From Ulota crispa (lineage: Eukaryota; Streptophyta; Bryopsida; Orthotrichales; Orthotrichaceae), in the NCBI GenBank assembly GCA_963920765.1, contig OY987242.1:33814002-33878001 (forward strand): a DNA stretch of 64,000 nucleotides. The letters are read 5' to 3'. Position numbers and translations under genes: made by a program. The notes beneath the pieces are model-generated. The model was given only the letters and a program-made list of their open reading frames with translations, did not search any database and was not told the origin of the DNA. Below are positions 60,801-64,000 of this stretch, one piece after another (position 1 is the stretch's first letter; the number at the start of each line of letters is the position of its first letter).

Positions 60801-60900
60801 CTGCTCGCAAACTAAACTTCGACGAGTAACTGGTTTTAAAGATTGAACTTCCGACCTTGTCAAAGAGTTATCTCCTCACGACTCTTGAGCTCGGTAACCA
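57879..60900. repeat. tandem array, about nine units of 250-410 bp
   Basis: The anchor AACATCAAATTCGATCATAG recurs near 58648, 58965, 59345, 59741, 60150 and 60535 (spacings 317, 380, 396, 409, 385). More diverged units start near 57879, 58150 and 58404. Most carry GGCGACACAGAACTACTCAA. The right-hand units are much more alike than the left-hand ones. On the minus strand the right-hand units have GAAGC|GTGAGTG (donor-like) and most have TTTTGCAG (acceptor-like) about 25 nt further on. Confidence 0.85.
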
Positions 60901-61070
60901 AAAAACATCTCACCATAGCCGTGAGGTAGACGGCACCGTGATGATGTGGAAGAAGGTTCAAGGGAAGACGAGGGAGGAGGGGGGCCAGTTTGAAGTGTAA
61001 TTTGACTTGATAAGGAGGCTTGGAATCCGAGGGTGATTATGGCGCAAGCGTCATTCACACCTCTTTAATA
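60901..61070 (-). promoter_or_regulatory. possible promoter and first exon of 57530 gene
   Basis: On the minus strand, a C/T-rich leader-like stretch (61050-60915) ends at a consensus donor GTGAGA. A CACGTG (G-box core) lies upstream at 61094-61099. Inferred only; the array would then be a long 5'UTR intron. Confidence 0.3.
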
Positions 61071-61266
61071 TCACTGCCTGCATGTTTAACATACACGTGA
61101 TTATATTATGTGGAGTTTTTTAGCATTGCAACAGCCAATGGTGTTGCATGAAGAAAAGTACTGGGTAAAGGCCTCATGAAGGGCATTGGGATTAGGGTTT
61201 TTTTTTGTTTTTGGGGTTTTCTGACCAATGGGTGTGTGGCATTTTTTGAAAATGGTTTGTAGCTTG
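61071..61266. other. no gene seen
   Basis: AT-rich spacer; contains the CACGTG noted for the preceding entry. Confidence 0.4.
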
Positions 61267-61453
61267 CAACATCATATTTATTAAAATGGGATAAGTGGAC
61301 AACTCTTTGGACAAAAAGTTTGAAATTTTGGACAAAAGTTCATTAAGCAAGTTTCAAGTGACCTCCTTAATTGAATTAAGGTGGCTATTTTGGATTAAGA
61401 TGAAATACAAATGGTACCCATTGATTTTTCAAATTAACAAATATGACGTTTTG
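61267..61453. mobile_element. MITE, family E
   Basis: CATCATATTTATTAAAATGGG at the left and the inverse of AAATTAACAAATATGACGTT at the right. Confidence 0.6.
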
Positions 61454-61836
61454 CGGGCTCCATCCCTATTTTAGTTGGAGTTGAAGGTGGCCCCTTTATG
61501 CATGGATTTTTGCACCATCATGGGATTTTTTTTGTAGGCAAAAAGTATTCATTGGCCTTTTTTTGAAAATAATCAAACAACTATTGGAATTACTTAATTA
61601 TTGCATGGAGTTGGATTAGGCAACGCCTCAAATAATTTTAAAATGACAGCATCAATTTTTAATTTGATAAGAATTTTATGAAAGCCTAGGCCACAATAAA
61701 ATTTTCATTATTGTAATCTGACATTTTTTGAAAAAAATTCCCCCTTTTTTTGTATTGGCTTGAAGCTCACCTTTGCTTTTTGAGGCAATTGGGCCTTAAA
61801 CTGCCCAAAAAAAACCCCCTAATTGGGATATGCTAA

Positions 61837-61989
61837 CACTAGAAGAAATCTTGCATTAGACGACTTGTTCACACTGATTGAAAACGTCCTAAACAACTCA
61901 ATTTGATTGTAGTTTAGTGGTTGTTTAGTTGTTTGGGACACTTGTAGTCGTTGTGAACCAGTGATTTTGGACATGGTTTTCTTCTAATG
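61837..61989. mobile_element. CACTA-type MITE (153 bp)
   Basis: CACTAGAAGAAA and inverted CATTAGAAGAAAA, flanked by the duplicated triplet TAA (61834-61836, 61990-61992). Internal GTTTAGTGGTTGTTTAGTTG is a short direct repeat. Confidence 0.75.
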
Positions 61990-62810
61990 TAAATTGTGAG
62001 CAGGGATTTGTGAGTCTTGAGCCTAGATTTTTTGTCAAAATATTAAACTTCACGTATAAAAGTGTATATAGGGCCTTGTAATTGTGCATTATAAACGTTC
62101 ATCTCTTGAAAAAATTGCTTTGTTTTAAGTTTTTCATTTATTTTGAGCTCAAAATTGATTCCCGCTCTCGAAAGCTTGGCTCACGCTCATGGGCCCATTG
62201 TTTTACGCTCACAAAATAGCGTCATCTATGCATGAGGCTCTTAGCTTGCATAACTATTGCTTGAAAAAAAAATTGTCACTTATTCTTTTTGTTAGCAAGA
62301 GTGATGTTATGCAATATGACACCACTCCACAATTTTTTTCATATGCATTCACAAGAATAAGGGTAACCAAAGTTATAAAAGATTTTGCTCAAATAATGTT
62401 CATGTATAAGGTAAGACACATCATTGAGGGCTTTTTCCAATAAATGAGATAATTCAAGTTTGGGGGCAAAGCCCAAAGGTGAAGGGCACATTATTCTAGG
62501 GAAGGGTAGAGAAAATGTGCATTTTACAAGGAAACACCACCTCCTAAGGGGCATTTCCATAAGGTTTTGATCAAGTTGGTCTTTTGCAAGTAAGTTGCTT
62601 GTAGAAACAAAGGGCTTCAAGGCAATTAGATCTTATAGTGGCAAAAATCTTCAAGCATCCAACAATTCATTTTACAAAGAGGATAAAGACATTGTCTAGA
62701 GTCCATTGGTTGTCTAAAGAATGATGCAATTTATTCATTTGTTGAAATTGACTTTGGTGCTTATGATTAGGAGATTCTTTTAGTTATTTTTAGTGGTTAA
62801 CCCCTAAGCG
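61990..62810. other. no gene seen
   Basis: The opposing frames at 62189-62443 and 62339-62620 overlap and match no family. Confidence 0.35.
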
Positions 62811-63325
62811 CTCAAGCGACCATTATTTGGTCGTAGCCCATTTTTTGCGGGCTCCCTGAGATGAACAAAAACTCTTTTTTTTTGTAGTAGAGAATCAAGT
62901 CTATTTTCCAACCCAACTTGAATCATGTCAATCTAAGTTAAACTCCATCAAGGATAATTTTTCAAAGACAAACACTTCAATATTTGCTAGTGTTGTAAAA
63001 TTTACTATTCTGGGAAACTAATGATGTTCTCTCCTTTGAAAAGATTGCATTTTTGAAATTTACAATAGAATGTTTATTTTTAACCAATCATACCAAATTT
63101 TAAAATCTATGCATAAAATTTGTAATTTTGGTGAACATTAAATGGTAAACACTTCTAAATTCATTACATAGAAATCCAAAACTTTTTTGAGTGTTTGACC
63201 GTATGGATAATTACTAAACAATATGATTCTTATTTTCTATTTTGAAGCAAACTTCATCAAAATTACAAAAGTACCATTTTATAACACATCTATGTTTTGC
63301 CCTTATCCCCTTGGGCTTTTGGGGG
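62811..63325. mobile_element. TTAA/CCC element (515 bp)
   Basis: TTAA at 62807-62810 and 63326-63329; ends CCCCTAAGCGCTCAAGCG and CTTGGGCTTTTGGGGG. No coding frame. Confidence 0.7.
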
Positions 63326-63604
63326 TTAAGCAACAAGCGTGGTTAAAATAAACTATTAAAATCAACAAAGCAAGCAAGCGTGATTAAAATAAACAACATA
63401 CAAATTATGATTATAGCCATGACGTGATTAAGCAAGCATGCCCAATTAAAAATAAGCTACACACAAATCATGATTGTACAAGCTAGAAAGCAAAAATGAA
63501 TCAGGCATATACACACTCAAAAAGAACAATCAACTTGCAAAAACATGACAAGTCTAAGACTCTAAATGGTTCCTTCCAATTCATTCTTGAATTCGTGCAA
63601 TCAT

Positions 63605-63649
63605 CAAATTTTCTGAAGTGGGCCCATAGGGCGCACGGGTTGCACTAGT
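63605..63649 (+). mobile_element. Helitron-like 3' terminus
   Basis: GTGGGCCC-ATA-GGGCGCAC forms a hairpin with one mismatch, then GGGTTGCACTAG followed by T. This fits hairpin plus CTRR|T. The 5' partner is not determined. Confidence 0.35.
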
Positions 63650-64000
63650 TGGCTAATAATACATCAAACATACAAAGTTTGACAAATATATTGTTATATG
63701 AGTGAAATTAGCAATTTTCATTTGTTTTTATCACCTTAAGTTTTTAGTGTTAAGGAAGTTAATGTTAAAATTAAGTAAAATTGTGACCCCAAAAAAAATG
63801 GCAAAACGAAGTCCCATGCTTGAGATAGCTTTATAACACTTGAGAGATGCAGAAAAATGTTTGAAAATGTCTTAATCTTATTTACCTAACATCCTTCGTT
63901 TCTCAACTAGATTTTCATTAGCGTATACCTGATATGGATTATGTATTACACTTAAAAATAGTATAAAAATTGAATGTCTAGTTAGTTTTCATCCTAGAAT
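63650..64000. other. no gene seen
   Basis: AT-rich sequence to the window end. Confidence 0.4.

Noticed and set aside
58682-60829. Repeated small ORFs starting MATQNYSIATHNS
   Set aside because: They are units of the tandem array. Frames stop at different points, two units have early stops, and similarity extends equally through non-coding parts.

Overview
The window looks like nuclear DNA of a land plant with a repeat-rich, gene-poor genome. The evidence is a plant AP2/ERF transcription factor, a plant-type membrane-anchored HAD acid phosphatase split by GT-AG introns (one of them GC-AG), a plant-like tRNA-Gly(GCC) sequence, AT-rich intergenic DNA, and many miniature inverted-repeat elements (MITEs). 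No species can be named from sequence alone. No rRNA, CRISPR array, intact retrotransposon or complete transposase gene was seen.

Three genes are supported, all on the minus strand. (1) An ERF transcription factor, 14386..12343, two exons; its only intron is almost wholly filled by nested MITEs. (2) A HAD-superfamily class III acid phosphatase, 43251..37243, five coding exons that join in phase to 347 residues, plus a likely 5'UTR intron. (3) An uncharacterised 152-residue basic protein, 57530..57072, with a 3-kb tandem array upstream. Everything else is repeats or sequence I cannot assign.

Layout: 0-12 kb holds scattered MITEs, a degenerate tRNA-Gly and a MITE between two TA microsatellites. 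12-14.5 kb is the ERF gene. 16-24 kb carries elements ending in CCC...GGG at TTAA targets, including an inverted pair, plus other MITEs. 25.2-26.3 kb has an octamer array and a diverged tandem repeat of about 180 bp. 26.6 kb is a SINE-like element. 27-35 kb holds back-to-back TTAA elements, foldbacks and a 132-bp CACTA palindrome. 37-44 kb is the phosphatase gene, with MITEs in introns 2-4 and a six-copy tandem repeat in intron 1. 44.2-45.8 kb is a three-level nest of elements with heptamer arrays. 50.6-53.5 kb is a CACTA element holding a 10-mer satellite. 57-61 kb is the small gene and its array. 61-64 kb holds more MITEs.

The main biological points are: a TTAA-targeting, CCC-ended (piggyBac-like) family abundant in a plant genome, with an empty-site comparison inside the window; tandem repeats grown from splice-junction sequence in 5' introns of two genes; and inverted MITEs flanking a frame-neutral 210-nt phosphatase exon, an architecture that could favour exon skipping or circular RNA.
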